64,000 nucleotides of DNA from Symbiodinium natans (taxonomy: Eukaryota; Sar; Dinophyceae; Suessiales; Symbiodiniaceae), in assembly GCA_905221605.1 (NCBI GenBank), contig CAJNDS010002239.1:377409-441408 (forward strand). The letters are read 5' to 3'. Positions 9,751 to 19,676 of the stretch are shown here, one piece after another. The position numbers were made by a program, and so were the translations under genes. The stretch's first letter is position 1. Each line of letters begins with the position of its first letter. The notes beneath the pieces are model-generated. The model did no database searches, was not told the DNA's origin, and worked only from the letters and a program-made list of their open reading frames with translations.

Positions 9751-10550
9751 ATATATATGGGCGTCCGCCTATTGCGGTTCCCCTTATTTTTTTAGGTTTA
9801 CATAAATGTATATATTTTAACCCTAAACCATCGTTATAACCACAGCAACAAGTCGATGATGATGTAGGTACCCCAAACCTATAGGGTTAAGTTTGACAGG
9901 TTTAGGGCTTAAGATTCAGGCATTTAAACGTCAGCCCGCAATGAAACCTAAACCCTAACCGTTCAACCCGATAGAGTTAAGGTTAAGCGGTTAGGGTTTA
10001 AGATTTAGGTATTTTTAAACTTTAAACCTAAACCCATAGAGATTTAACCTTAAGGGTTGAAAGTTCGGGCAGTTAAACCTTAACCCTGAACCGTTTAGGG
10101 TCAGAACCCTAAAACCCGACAGGGCTCTACAAGGAACAAGGGTTTTGAACCTAAAGGGTGCTGAAGGTATACATGCCCAGACCTTAGGTTTTCTTGAACC
10201 ATTCAACCCTACAGGGTTTAAAGGCTTAGGGTTTAAGGTTTAGGCATTACCTGTACGATAGAACCTTAAAGCCCTATAGGGCTTGGGGCTTAGATCCCTA
10301 AACCTTGAACCCCATAGGGCTATGCCTACGTTTGTAGGGCTTTCTTCCCGGTGACGCGATGGTTTAATGGTTTAGGGGATTTTCAGAAGGGGGAAACCAT
10401 TGGTTTAATGGTTTAATGGTATGGTTTAATGGTTTAATGGTTTAGGCGGGAGACCATTGGTTTAATGGTTTGAGGGATTGTTGGTTAGATGGTTTAAGGG
10501 AATGTGCAAAAAACACAGGGGAACCGCTATAGGCGGTGACCCATATATAT
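9751..10550. mobile_element. 800-bp terminal-inverted-repeat element with telomere-motif core
   Basis: The left end (9751-9783) and right end (10518-10550) are inverted copies over about 33 bases. Reading inward both carry ATATATATGGG, a GC-rich CCGCCTAT block and GCGGTTCCCC, with only three or four differences. The interior has no ORF. It consists of degenerate CCCTAAA and TTTAGGG motifs in alternating orientation (about 9820-10340), then a TGGTTTAA repeat block (10360-10495). It looks like a non-autonomous DNA element. An AT microsatellite abuts the right end, so target-site duplications cannot be judged. Confidence 0.65.
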
Positions 10551-10785
10551 ATATATATATATAACACAATAGTAGTATAGGGCAATATACTAACAGTATA
10601 CTTACGTACAATCATATGAGAATAATATAGTAATTCAGGCCGTCGCACCATTACTTTCGGGCCACCGTGGTGCAGTCGGACCTGGCTGGATTCACGCGCC
10701 TGGCCGGCTTGAAGAGCCCCGAGGCCTCGGGGGGGGGGGGGGGTGTGTTCTTCGGGCCAGGTTGCCAACTTCGCCACCACCCTTG

Positions 10786-10890
10786 CCTGGTTCTTAGTAG
10801 GGAAGGGGGTATTCTAACATCCCCTACCTACCCCCTTTGAGGGAATTATGCAGGGTACCTAAATCCCCAATTCCCTCCTAAGAACCGGGG
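10786..10890. mobile_element. Small inverted-repeat element, family B copy 1
   Basis: Ends are CCTGGTTCTTAGTAGGGAA (10786-10804) and, inverted, TTCCCTCCTAAGAACCGG (10871-10888). The 105-bp body can fold back almost completely. A second copy with the same left end lies at 49642-49724. No coding capacity; MITE-like by size and structure. A G run at about 10728-10742 precedes it. Confidence 0.75.
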
Positions 10891-11130
10891 GGGGGAGCCC
10901 AAGATGCCCTCTTAAGCAAGCACTCTTGGCCTCGGTTGTCATGTTTCAGTGAGAGGGTGGTCTACTGCAGCATCTGCAGCCCACATCCGTTCAAAGACCT
11001 CCATGAGCTGAAAAGCCGGCATTTTACAGCATGCCTGGCACAGCACGCACGGTGGCTCCTATGGCTACAGTTACAACTCTCTAGACTTCTTCCAGCTTAG
11101 CAAGCCCTTATGCCCGGGCAATGTAGCTCG

Positions 11131-11194
11131 TTTAGGGTTTAGGGTTTAGGGTTTCGGGTTTAGTGTTTAGGGTTTAGGGTTTAGGGTTTAGGGT
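11131..11194 (+). repeat. Interstitial TTTAGGG tract
   Basis: About nine TTTAGGG units with TTTCGGG and TTTAGTG variants. Confidence 0.92.
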
Positions 11195-11202
11195 CCGAAG
11201 TC

Positions 11203-11475
11203 ATGCAGCACCAGGAAGTCGTGCGCACCATTTCACACCTGCAACTCGTGAGCAGCATAGGGTTTGAGGCTTCGGTTTTGGGGGCATCGTATCTGCACTA
11301 CACTGTCCGCAAGATCTTCTGAAAGCTGCTTTATCCTGATATGAATTTCCGCTGCTGGTTCGCATTTCGCAAAATGGTCCACACCGGGGTGATGTGCCGC
11401 ATCACGGCCTGTCACTTTCGATTTGTTGAGAGCACGATCCATGTCAGCGGTGTGTGCGGAACTTTGCAGACTTAG
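11203..11475 (+). other. Coding-like stretch open on both strands; strand unresolved
   Basis: Plus strand: a frame from ATG 11203 reads MQHQEVVRTISHLQLVSS and on to SYLHYTVRKIF, meets TGA at 11320, then continues in the same frame as KLLYPDMNFRCWFAFRKM to a TAG at 11473. Minus strand: 11499-11233 is open for 88 codons and includes DHFAKCEPAAEIHIRIKQL. One strand is probably real coding and the other its shadow. If plus is right, the TGA is a premature stop or marks an intron. No domain was recognised either way. Confidence 0.3.
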
Positions 11476-12616
11476 CCTCGGCCCCCACTTGGCGTCCAAG
11501 GTTCGGCCTTTTCGATGAAGAAGCTGACCGCCTGGGCATCTACAAGGCCGCTCGGCCAGCTTGCGGCGAAAGCTCCAAGCCCAAATCCCAACCCAGACCT
11601 TGAGATGTCAGGCCCCGCAAATTGCACGTGTCTGTCTATCCATGGAGCCGCCGCACTTCCTTCTTTCGGATTTCGAGATGTCTGGGGCGATAGGATGGCA
11701 ACTATAAGTACGTGTGGGCGTGTGGTGCCATGGGAAGAGCCACTCAAGCCCGCCTTCCCAACAAGGTAGAGACCGTCGGCGATGCATATATTGCAGGCCA
11801 CTCTGCTTGAGCTTGGATGCCTTTCGCTACAGTCTTTAGGTGCCAGAGCCTTCGGGTCAACAGCTTGACTGACACCAGCCGACCAAGTCCAAACCTGATG
11901 TATCCTACGATTGCCTTCGCGAGATTTGAGCGAAGTGAAGCTCTGCCATGGAGGTCAGGCTGAACCTCCACTGACAGAGGAGATCCGAGAGCGTTTCTAG
12001 TCCTGCAGCAGAGAAGGTCGGACACGCAGCGCGGCACACATCACAAACACCCCACACCTCTGGCCACCGGGTAGTCACTGGTAGTCACTGTCGTGAAGTT
12101 CCAGTGTGGGTTCTCAGCATCTCTCAATGGCAATTGCCCGAACAATCGTATACCTTGGCAGCAGGTAAAAAACAAAGAGTATCGTCCGAAGGCTCTCAAG
12201 TCGTGTGTGGAAACACAACATGGTGATGCTCTCTCATGACTTGACAGCAGGGGATGCCGGGGTTTCTTTGTCAGCACCCATATTTGGATTGGTCACGCTC
12301 AACCCTCGTGCCAACCAGTTTTGAAAGTCAGCGCCCTTGCAAAGTTTCCCAAACCTGTGTGCAAGTCCTCACCAAGGCGAAGTGTGTGATGGTTCGGTGT
12401 CGTTTCATCACCACGCTTTGTCGTGATGCGTCATGGCTCAGCGCACACAAGGGTTCCTTGGTCTGGAGGTCAAGTCGCCCCTGCCTGCCTGTTAGTATCT
12501 TGTTGTCGGATCTCGAATCTAGCTCCTTGTTCTGTGTTGAATGTTGCCCGCAGCCTTTTATTCAGTTAAAGGCAGGCGCGTCCGCCGGGAGTGCCCTTTC
12601 TCATCCTTTCTCGCAG
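11476..12616. other. No supported gene
   Basis: Overlapping frames on both strands at 11472-12037 and a 198-codon plus frame beginning at 12254 are open. Only its part from 12617 has recognisable content. Confidence 0.5.
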
Positions 12617-12664
12617 GAGAACCGGCCTCCTAGCGTCATCGACTTCGGGCTCAGCATGGTGAAG
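12617..12664 (+). CDS. Candidate protein-kinase mini-exon (DFG motif)
   Basis: The stretch lies between TCTCGCAG and AAG|GTGTGG, good acceptor and donor candidates, and encodes ENRPPSVIDFGLSMVK. VIDFGLS matches subdomain VII of Ser/Thr kinases, where the Asp of DFG binds the metal on ATP. Calcium-dependent kinases in particular have IDFGLS here. The catalytic loop (HRDxKxxN) upstream and an APE motif downstream were not found, so this is either one exon of a highly split gene, a relic, or chance. Confidence 0.35.
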
Positions 12665-12869
12665 GTGTGGCAGGGCTGGGCTCGGGGATATTCGGGGATG
12701 AAGGGTGCCGAGACCCTTTCGGGCGGGTGTGCACGAAGCTTGGGCCGCCGCTCCTATGTTTGTGGGCTCAGCAGCGCACAGAAGCCCTACTCTGTTTGGT
12801 ACAGATGCAAGCTCGGGGCTTTTAAAGCCCTGGCTGCAAATCCTGAGTAAGGCAAGGAAATCACCTCAG

Positions 12870-12978
12870 CTCCTGCGAGGCCACGCAGGAGTGGGCCAAG
12901 GAGACAGGTGAAGACATCCAGTGCCGAGTGACATGGCCAACAGTCCAACAGCTTGCGTGGCACTTCTTTCGGCGACAG
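12870..12978 (+). CDS. Candidate penultimate exon, unknown protein
   Basis: Between CACCTCAG and GACAG|GTGC the frame reads SCEATQEWAKETGEDIQC then RVTWPTVQQLAWHFFRRQ. Composition and length look like real coding sequence. It joins in phase, across a 59-base GT-AG intron with a pyrimidine-rich 3' end, to the piece at 13038. Function unknown. It may or may not share a gene with the DFG piece 200 bases upstream. Confidence 0.38.
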
Positions 12979-13037
12979 GTGCTTGGGCTAGTGGATTGAG
13001 GATTCCGGTCTACCAGGCAGACCAAGCTTCATTTCAG

Positions 13038-13100
13038 TTCAGGTATAGAGCTTGGGTGGCCTTTGCAGCCCACAGGAGACTGCCCAGAAGAAACCCATGA
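13038..13100 (+). CDS. Candidate terminal exon, unknown protein
   Basis: After CATTTCAG the frame gives FRYRAWVAFAAHRRLPRRNP and TGA, in phase with the exon ending at 12978. The product would end in a basic Arg-rich tail. A different acceptor five bases on (TTCAG|GTATAG) opens another frame containing IELGWPLQPTGDCPEETHDG, which is also protein-like, so the splice choice is unresolved. Confidence 0.33.
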   Translation, partial: FRYRAWVAFAAHRRLPRRNP

Positions 13101-14470
13101 CGGACCTTCATGGCCGCTGCAATACGGGTTCCCGCACTAAAGCATGGTAAGCTGCAAACGTTGGCCCACATAGTGTTCGGTGCGAGTCGAACCTTCAGCC
13201 TCGTTTCATAGCCATGCCTAGCCTTGTAAGCGCCTTGCAAGTGAGGTGGGCGTTCATCATGGCGAGTGCCGAGGCCGGGGTTCTGACTTGTTCGCAGTAG
13301 CTTATTGCGCCATTTGCAGCTTTTACGACCGCTGGCGCCTGTCGGACAACTCGCAAGTCACAGCTAAACATGGATTAGACTGTGAGGTGGCATCGTCGGC
13401 ACGGATAAGCAGCGCTACCACCTCTTTGGCCTGCTGATACATCAGCTCGAGCTTTTGGAGGCCGGGCCACCCGCCACAAGGTGAGGCCCCCCTTTACTCA
13501 CGAGGCCAACTCTTTTTCAGTAGCCCATCGTTCAGCGTCTGTGGCCGCGTGCGAGGCCACCGCACCTCCAAACCGTGTCCAGGCTGGGCACTGGGCACTT
13601 GAGCTCCTTCACATGGTGGGTGCTGTTTCGGACTTTAGGATTTCAGGTTTAGCTGGCTGGCTCGGCTCTTAGTTTCAGGTATCAGGCGTTGTTACGAGGC
13701 TTGGATGCAGAAGGTTTAAACTTGCCGCCGCAACCAAGCCCGGATGCGAAAAGGTGCCCTTATATAAGCTTCTGGCTGCTGCTTGCACTGGCGGTCATGC
13801 TTCCAATTTGTGTCCTCAAAGCATCAAGAAGGCTTGCGTATGCTTGCATTTAGGCTTGCAGTGCTTTCGGGTATACGGGACCTGTGGGGACCCTCTACCT
13901 TGTACAAAAGCTTTCGAAGGGGAGATGCCCATCCTAATGCAGGCATGACCCTGTAGCCCCGAAGCCTAAACTACTTATAGCTAAAGATGAGGGCCGAATG
14001 GAGCCGTCCCGAATCTGACCCCCTGCGCCTCAAGCTGCAACCTTCGTCACCTTAGTCCAATTTTCTCCACTGTTCCAGGCGAGCTTATCTTGCAAAGACG
14101 CAGTAGAGGCGGGTGAAGTAAGAGTCTGCCGGAGAGAAGCCCAAGGTTTTCCAAGCGCTTCGGCGCGGAATCCTTTGGGTCGTGGGAGTTGGGTTTGTTT
14201 CCTTCGCAGGCTGAGCTTACACAGGTTTTCCCCAAACCGCGCTCGCACTAATGGGGTTCATACGGGTTCATATGTTGGGAGTAAGGAAAGCTGATTGTGG
14301 CCGGGCCCTCGAAATCGCAGACCGTCTCGGTGTTTCTGGCGGGCCCGAACTCTCTGTTCCTGCGCAATGGGTTAGCTTCGCGCGTTCGGGAATTTTGCGT
14401 TTCGTGGTGCTCCAATATGGTGCTCTCGCCGTGGAGATGCTCATCGTTTAGTGGAGGTGCTTGGGGGAAG
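13101..14470. other. No supported gene
   Basis: Only short frames without recognisable content were seen. A TTCGACTCGCACC-like string on the minus strand near 13193 resembles a tRNA T-arm but lacks the rest of a cloverleaf. Confidence 0.5.
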
Positions 14471-14578
14471 CTTTGGGATGTTACCCCTGATGCTAGCAGT
14501 CCTTGGTACGGATTACAATCGGGGGGGTAGTAGAATCCCGATTAAGGACTGATAGTACCAGGGGGAGCATCCCAAGGG
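14471..14578. mobile_element. Small inverted-repeat element, family C copy 1
   Basis: The ends are CTTTGGGATGTTACCCC and, inverted, GGGGGAGCATCCCAAGG. An inner pair AGTCCTTGGTACGGATT / AATCCCGATTAAGGACT is also inverted, so the 108-bp unit folds into one hairpin. Related units lie at 44833, 52561 and 54031. No coding capacity. Confidence 0.75.
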
Positions 14579-15507
14579 AAGCCTTTTAAGAGTAGCCTCG
14601 GAGGTGCTTGTTGCTTAATTGGTTGTCATCTTGGAGTGGTTTCGGAGTTTTTGTCCTCTGGAGTGGTGCTTGCATGCCCTTGGAATGCTCTTGATGTGGT
14701 TTTACACTGCTTGGGATCTACACCACACTCGCTGAGCACGGGAAGCCTGCGTAGAAGTGGAATTCTCAAAAAACCAATCTGTGTTGCCGGAACTGTCGCC
14801 GCCTAGAAGCTCAGAAGACCGCCCCGCCCACGGGGAACAAGACACGCATGAGCAGCACAACAAGCCGAATGTTTGAATCATATCAAATGATAGTCCGAAG
14901 CCAAACTCGTTTTGTGCTGTCTTGCGAGGATTTTGTAGCCGGGTATGATTCACTCGATGTTGAAACATGTTGCATGAAACGAAAGAATTCGGAAGATGCC
15001 GGCAAACAATGGCAAAGGCGAGTGTCGGAATGACGTTCGTTGTTGGCAATTTCGCCCTGTTGGTTTTGTTGTTCCACCTCAGCTTACGTAATGTTCTGTA
15101 ATGAAAGCACGACAAATGTGCCGTCCTTAGGGCGCTTTCTCAGGAGGTAGAGCAGTCAAACAGCTCCAGCGATTAACCTTGTTGGTTTCAGAGAACCGAC
15201 GTAAAGTTCGAGTCGCTTCTGCCGATAACATAACAAACTCCTGCAGCGAACCAATCATGAACAACGTGTCATTCACACCGAAACCATGCCGATGATTTCG
15301 TTCAGACCGAAGCCCAGAAAAAAAAGCCGATTCGGGTGTGTGGCAGTTCTTTGCTGAATCCAATGCGTAAAGCTTCCGTGCGCGAGCGCTTGCTCTGCCC
15401 AATTTTCGTGCCAGGCAGCGGGCGAAGACATCCGCTTCCGCTTCTTTCGGCGGCCAGAGCAAGCTCTCGCCACTGGGTTTGAAATGGCTACTTTCGGCTC
15501 CGAAGCT
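14579..15507. other. No supported gene
   Basis: Frames at 14702-15115 and 15127-15473 on the minus strand carry no recognisable domain. The long minus frame 15127-15894 owes its length to the following AAC/AAT array, which translates as poly-Leu/Ile. Confidence 0.5.
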
Positions 15508-15811
15508 CAGAGCAATAATAATAATAATAACAGTATTAACAAAAATAACAATAAGCACAATAAGAACAATAATAACAATAAGAACAATAGGAACAATAGT
15601 AACAAAAATAACAATAAGAACAATAAGAACAGTAGGAACAACAAGAACAAGAAGAACAGTAAGAACAATAACAACAATAACAACAATAATAGAAAGAATA
15701 ACAATAATCAATAAGAACAAGAATATCAATAACATCAATAATAGCAATAACAACAATAACAACAATAATAACAATAATAACGATAATAACAATAATAACA
15801 ATAATAATAAT
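15508..15811. repeat. AAC/AAT trinucleotide-type array
   Basis: About 300 bases of AATAAC, AACAAT and AAGAAC mixtures. Poly-Asn, poly-Leu and Ile/Thr frames across it are artefacts. A small related patch is at 16078-16122. Confidence 0.95.
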
Positions 15812-16122
15812 TGAAAAATCAATGACAATAGTGTTTGCTCTTGGCTAACTAACGTCAAGCTGCAGGTCTGACGGACTGAGCGTTCGTTGGCCAAGTAGTT
15901 TTGGCCCTGATTCCATACAATAAGTCAGGATGAAGTTCCTCAGTGTGCTAAGCAAACTTCGTCAACATGATGTCAGTCGTCCGACCAAAGAAGAATCATA
16001 ACAGAATTAGAAATTACTGAAGGTATGAAATTAGAAAAAAGCTCTACATCTCCATATTTTTTACAAATACTAATAGTAATAAAAGTCGTAGTAGTAGGAA
16101 ACATAATAACAACAATAACAAT

Positions 16123-17464
16123 GTATAATGCCACAGGTGACCTCGAAGGGGGAGACCCACGACTTCACAAGCAGCTTGGTTGCATCTTCGGAGTCCTGGG
16201 TTTGGTGGTTGAGTGTTTGGGGAAATGGGGGTTTACCCGGTTCACCCCGAAAGCCTGCAAGTAGTAGGGTTCTTAAAGTACCGCTAATTTCGGAAGTTTG
16301 GTGCATCTGAATTTACGCCAGGGGCCATTGATGCGCTGTGCCGGTTGGGGTTTTCGCAAGCAACTGAACATTTTGCATAGTTAAGCCCGAAACCTAAACC
16401 CTCTAGAGGCCCCAATAGTTGTGTGAGCAACGAGTGATGCGTGAAACTATCCCCAATTGCATGCGCTCACCGGCTTCTTACGTCACACCGTAAACTCCTT
16501 TTCGTGCTCCCACACACGAAGCCACGATGATGCAGAAGCAGGTAGTGGTGCAAGGTTGGACCTCTTCACGTGCTGTGGACCTTACCTGGAATATGCACAC
16601 CCTCAAGAGCCCAAGGTGTGGGAGGGCGCACGTTCCTCATCCAGCCTGGGCGATCTGAGCAACTGCTCTCGCCATTCAGGGTCTAATTCGGCTTGAGAGG
16701 TTCGCGCCATGGCTTAGCGGCTTGGAGTTCGGGATGTTTTGTTATACTTGTTCCAAGCGAATTCCGCTGCTGGTTCTAATTGGCCATTCCACCGCCGGAA
16801 TGGCTAACGCATCGATGCGTGACAGCCGTGGATTGCACAGTTCGGGTTCCCCCCTGTGGTAGAGCTTTGTGCTTCACGACGGCATGATGCTGTTTGTAAG
16901 ATTTACATGCCCCAGTGCTCCTGCTCCGAATCTGGTCTAGTCCGGCATCCTCGCAAACAGGAGATCACCCAATCAAGTCGGTGCGACAGAATGCGTTGCC
17001 CCCCCCTATTTTTTCACCTAAGACACTGGTACGCTATTAATCCTGCTTGTGGAATGTGAGGGCAGGCAAGAGATTGGCCTCGCGGAGTTTGATGCTGTTG
17101 TGATGACCAATGTGTCGCGTTTGTCACCGTGCTTGAGACATCTGGAGCCTTGCCTGCGCTTGCGCTAGTTCTGAGAGTCGAGCAACGCCCTGGCTTCAGA
17201 CATTGTTAATATAGCCGTAGCCGTTACATACAGAAAATGATTGCGAGTCTGGGAGGGGGCTTAATGATAGCGAAAACCACACCCCCAGAAATGATTGCCA
17301 GGGCCAATTGTGTGCATGTCTTGTTGGGTTAGGGTCCCGAAGGAAGTTGTTGCGATGCGGGTGGGGTAAGCATTCTGAGTGAGACGTGGACAGCGCGAGT
17401 GCAAACTGGGCGTTTGTACGCTCCGAGATGGTTTGGTAGTGCCGACCTGGCTTGGAACAAAGCC
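16123..17464. other. No supported gene
   Basis: Scattered short frames (for example 16457-16696 and 16856-17059) lack recognisable content or convincing exon borders. Confidence 0.5.
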
Positions 17465-17609
17465 AACCAGGTTTTCGTCAGCTCCGTACCGCTATATACC
17501 CCCAAATAGGAAGCCTATATACCCCCTAAATAAGAAGAGCCCTCTATACAAAACCCCCAGTACAGTAGGAACTCGGTATGTAACCCAAATAAGAACCAGG
17601 TTTTCGTCA
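17465..17609. mobile_element. 113-bp insertion flanked by 16-bp direct repeats
   Basis: The exact 16-mer AACCAGGTTTTCGTCA occurs at 17465-17480 and again at 17594-17609. Between them lie 113 bases rich in TATACCCCC, CCCTAAATAAG and CCCCAAATAG motifs, similar in style to the family D elements. The flanking duplication looks like a target-site duplication. It contains AG|GT at the join, the layout expected of an intron-forming insertion. No coding capacity. Confidence 0.65.
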
Positions 17610-18356
17610 TGCAGCTCAGCAGTGACTGAAGGGTAGAAGGTAGGGGCAGGGGTCGTTCCGTTTTCGTATCAGATAGGTGCCTATCTCATTTCCTGTTCGG
17701 CAACTTCCCTAGACCAGTCCAAAAAACTGGTCCAAACCCCAACCGAAAGCCAGGCTAGGCGTACCGAAAGTCACAGAACCCACGAAAGAATCCCCAAAGG
17801 CCGAGCCCGAAACCTGCAGTGTGGTCTATGCTGGCAAAACTGTATAGAGCCCCTGGATTCGTCAGAACTCAAAGCCCCAAACCAATTCTGAATGAAAGCC
17901 TAAAGCCCAACATCCGAAAGCCTTTCAGATCTAAACAAAACCCTCGACGTTCTCAAGCGCTCATCCCCAACACCAGGGTTTAGGGTTTAGCGGCTTAGCG
18001 TTTAGGGTTTAGGGTTTGACTCTTTGGTAAAGAAACCTGATGAGATGCCAAGCGCCCGTTAGTGGATTTAACCGGGCTTAGCGAATTTGAAGTTGTACAG
18101 AGGACGCCAGACAGCCAGAGGAGCACTTGGGGCTTCGGAGTTTCGGAGTTAGGGCTTTCGAGGGTTTAGTGTAGGGTTTGGGGTTCGGAGCTCTCGGTCT
18201 TCGGGAAATGCAATTGATGTGCGAGAGTGGCTCTTTCTGCAAGCCCTGCTGCCCCTCTAACTCTTGCTCTTTCTCTTTCTCTGTGTCGTCTCTTGTGTTT
18301 TCTTGCTCTCTCACTCGTTCTCGCTATCTCTTACTCTGTATAAGTAGGCGAGGAGA
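17610..18356. other. No supported gene; telomere tract at 17973-18020
   Basis: Contains a short TTTAGGG tract with one CGGC interruption, then unremarkable sequence. Confidence 0.5.
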
Positions 18357-18367
18357 TAGATAGATAG

Positions 18368-18401
<34 letters not shown>

Positions 18402-18404
18402 TAT
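18357..18404. repeat. TAGA/TA microsatellite
   Basis: TAGATAGATA grading into a TA run with ACAT interruptions. Confidence 0.95.
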
Positions 18405-18672
18405 ATTTGGTCACCCCTTTCTTCTGCCTCCTGACGCGACTCACACCACTCACATTTCGCAAGCTTTCGGGAGTTTACAAAGAGCCGGTTGGGGCTCCGA
18501 TCGAAGCCCCTGTCAAGATGTGCCTCCTCTGGCCCTCCCGGCGTGCCTTCGCAGGCGCGCAGCTGAGCCGCGCTAGGCTTCTGCACGCCTGTGCTACGGT
18601 AAGGCCCAGGAAACCATGGTGGTCAATGTATGAGCGCAGGGTTTTAGTGAGCCAATGAAGGGTTTAGACTTG

Positions 18673-18842
18673 CCCTAAACCCTAAACCCTAAACCCTAGA
18701 GTCATGTTTCGATGTATTTGTGGTGGTGTTCGTTTGCTGGGCCGAGTGCGTTGTTCCAACATCGTCCTACCCAGAGGCCAAAAGTCCGCTCAGCCACGCT
18801 GCAGGGTTTAGGGTTTAGGGTTTAGTGTTTAGGGTTTAGGGA
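18673..18842. repeat. Two facing telomere-motif tracts
   Basis: CCCTAAA units at 18673-18700 and TTTAGGG units at 18802-18840 point toward each other, separated by about 100 unique bases. Confidence 0.9.
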
Positions 18843-18858
18843 GGTTCCACAAGCGAAG

Positions 18859-18906
18859 AATAGCTTCGACTCATCGGACATCGTAGCCTTCTTCAAGGGC
18901 TTCACG
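18859..18906 (+). CDS. Possible RRM-like exon remnant
   Basis: Between AGCGAAG and ACG|GTTAGA the frame reads NSFDSSDIVAFFKGFT. The SxxDIVxFFxGF pattern is the first helix of RNA-recognition motifs of the hnRNP H/ESRP kind. Another frame about 40 bases on reads NRILGEAIACGKS, loosely like the RNP1 side (GEAFVxF) of the same fold. The match is short and the conserved RGLP strand upstream was not found, so this is a weak call and may be a relic. A 118-codon frame at 18927-19283 follows without recognisable content. Confidence 0.22.
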
Positions 18907-19602
18907 GTTAGACAGCTGCTGGCCGAGTGGTGACGGGATCAATCGTAACCGAATTCTCGGAGAAGCGATTGCATGTGGCAAGTCGGGTTGCCCAACAGAT
19001 CGGGAGAGTTTGGAATGCCCACGGCTGGCATAGGATTCAGCGATTCTTTGAAGATCAGCGGCGAGGCCTTTACAAATGTGTGGTTCACTTCGTGGGTTCA
19101 GATGTGCATGTTGATCCGTTGTTCGTGTGGGTAAGAAAGATTTGTCTCACGCCATCACGGGCTTCGACAGAGGAGATGGAGAGGTGCATGAGTTTTCGTC
19201 AAAACACCAGCGGCGTAGGCAAAGAGAACGTAGCTTCACCAAGTCGGCCCTCGATTCCTGCTGTGATTGCTGCTGAGATCTAAGCTTTAAGTTCCCAAAT
19301 CTGCAATCTACCCAGAGCATCAAACCCTAAGCGGACTGACGCTATGGAGATCGGCCAGGACATCAGCTAGTGTGTTTGCCATGGCCTCGCAAGCCCGAAC
19401 CCTTTACTCCAAGACCCAACCGGTGTCAGGATCTGTGTCCTGAGGCTCACGTAACGATCTAACCTCCAAAGTCTGTAGCCAAACACAGGATGCTGAAGAC
19501 CAGCGGCCTGAGCTGAACCATGACGCGCCGTGGCAGCCATTCCTGCTTTCCGGGACCGGGGGTCGAGGAAAAGGTTGAAGGCTCGGGCATTTCGAATATC
19601 AT

Positions 19603-19676
19603 ACATATGGGGGTTTCCGAAAAAAAGGGGTACCCCTTTGGGGGGGTCCCTTTAAGCGGATTCTTTTGGGAAACCG
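19603..19676. mobile_element. Family D-like element, short variant
   Basis: ATATGGGGGTTTCCGAA, GGGGTACCCC and GGGGGGGTCCCTTTAA match the start of the elements at 23494 and (inverted) 29338. The ends GGGGGTTTCC and GGGAAACCGCC are inverted relative to each other. Confidence 0.55.

Noticed and set aside
13175-13245. Minus-strand GGTTCGACTCGCACC resembling a tRNA T-arm
   Set aside because: Neither D-arm, anticodon arm nor a paired acceptor stem could be drawn upstream.
15127-15894. 255-codon minus ORF with poly-Leu/Ile segment resembling a membrane protein
   Set aside because: The hydrophobic part is the AAC/AAT array read on the minus strand.
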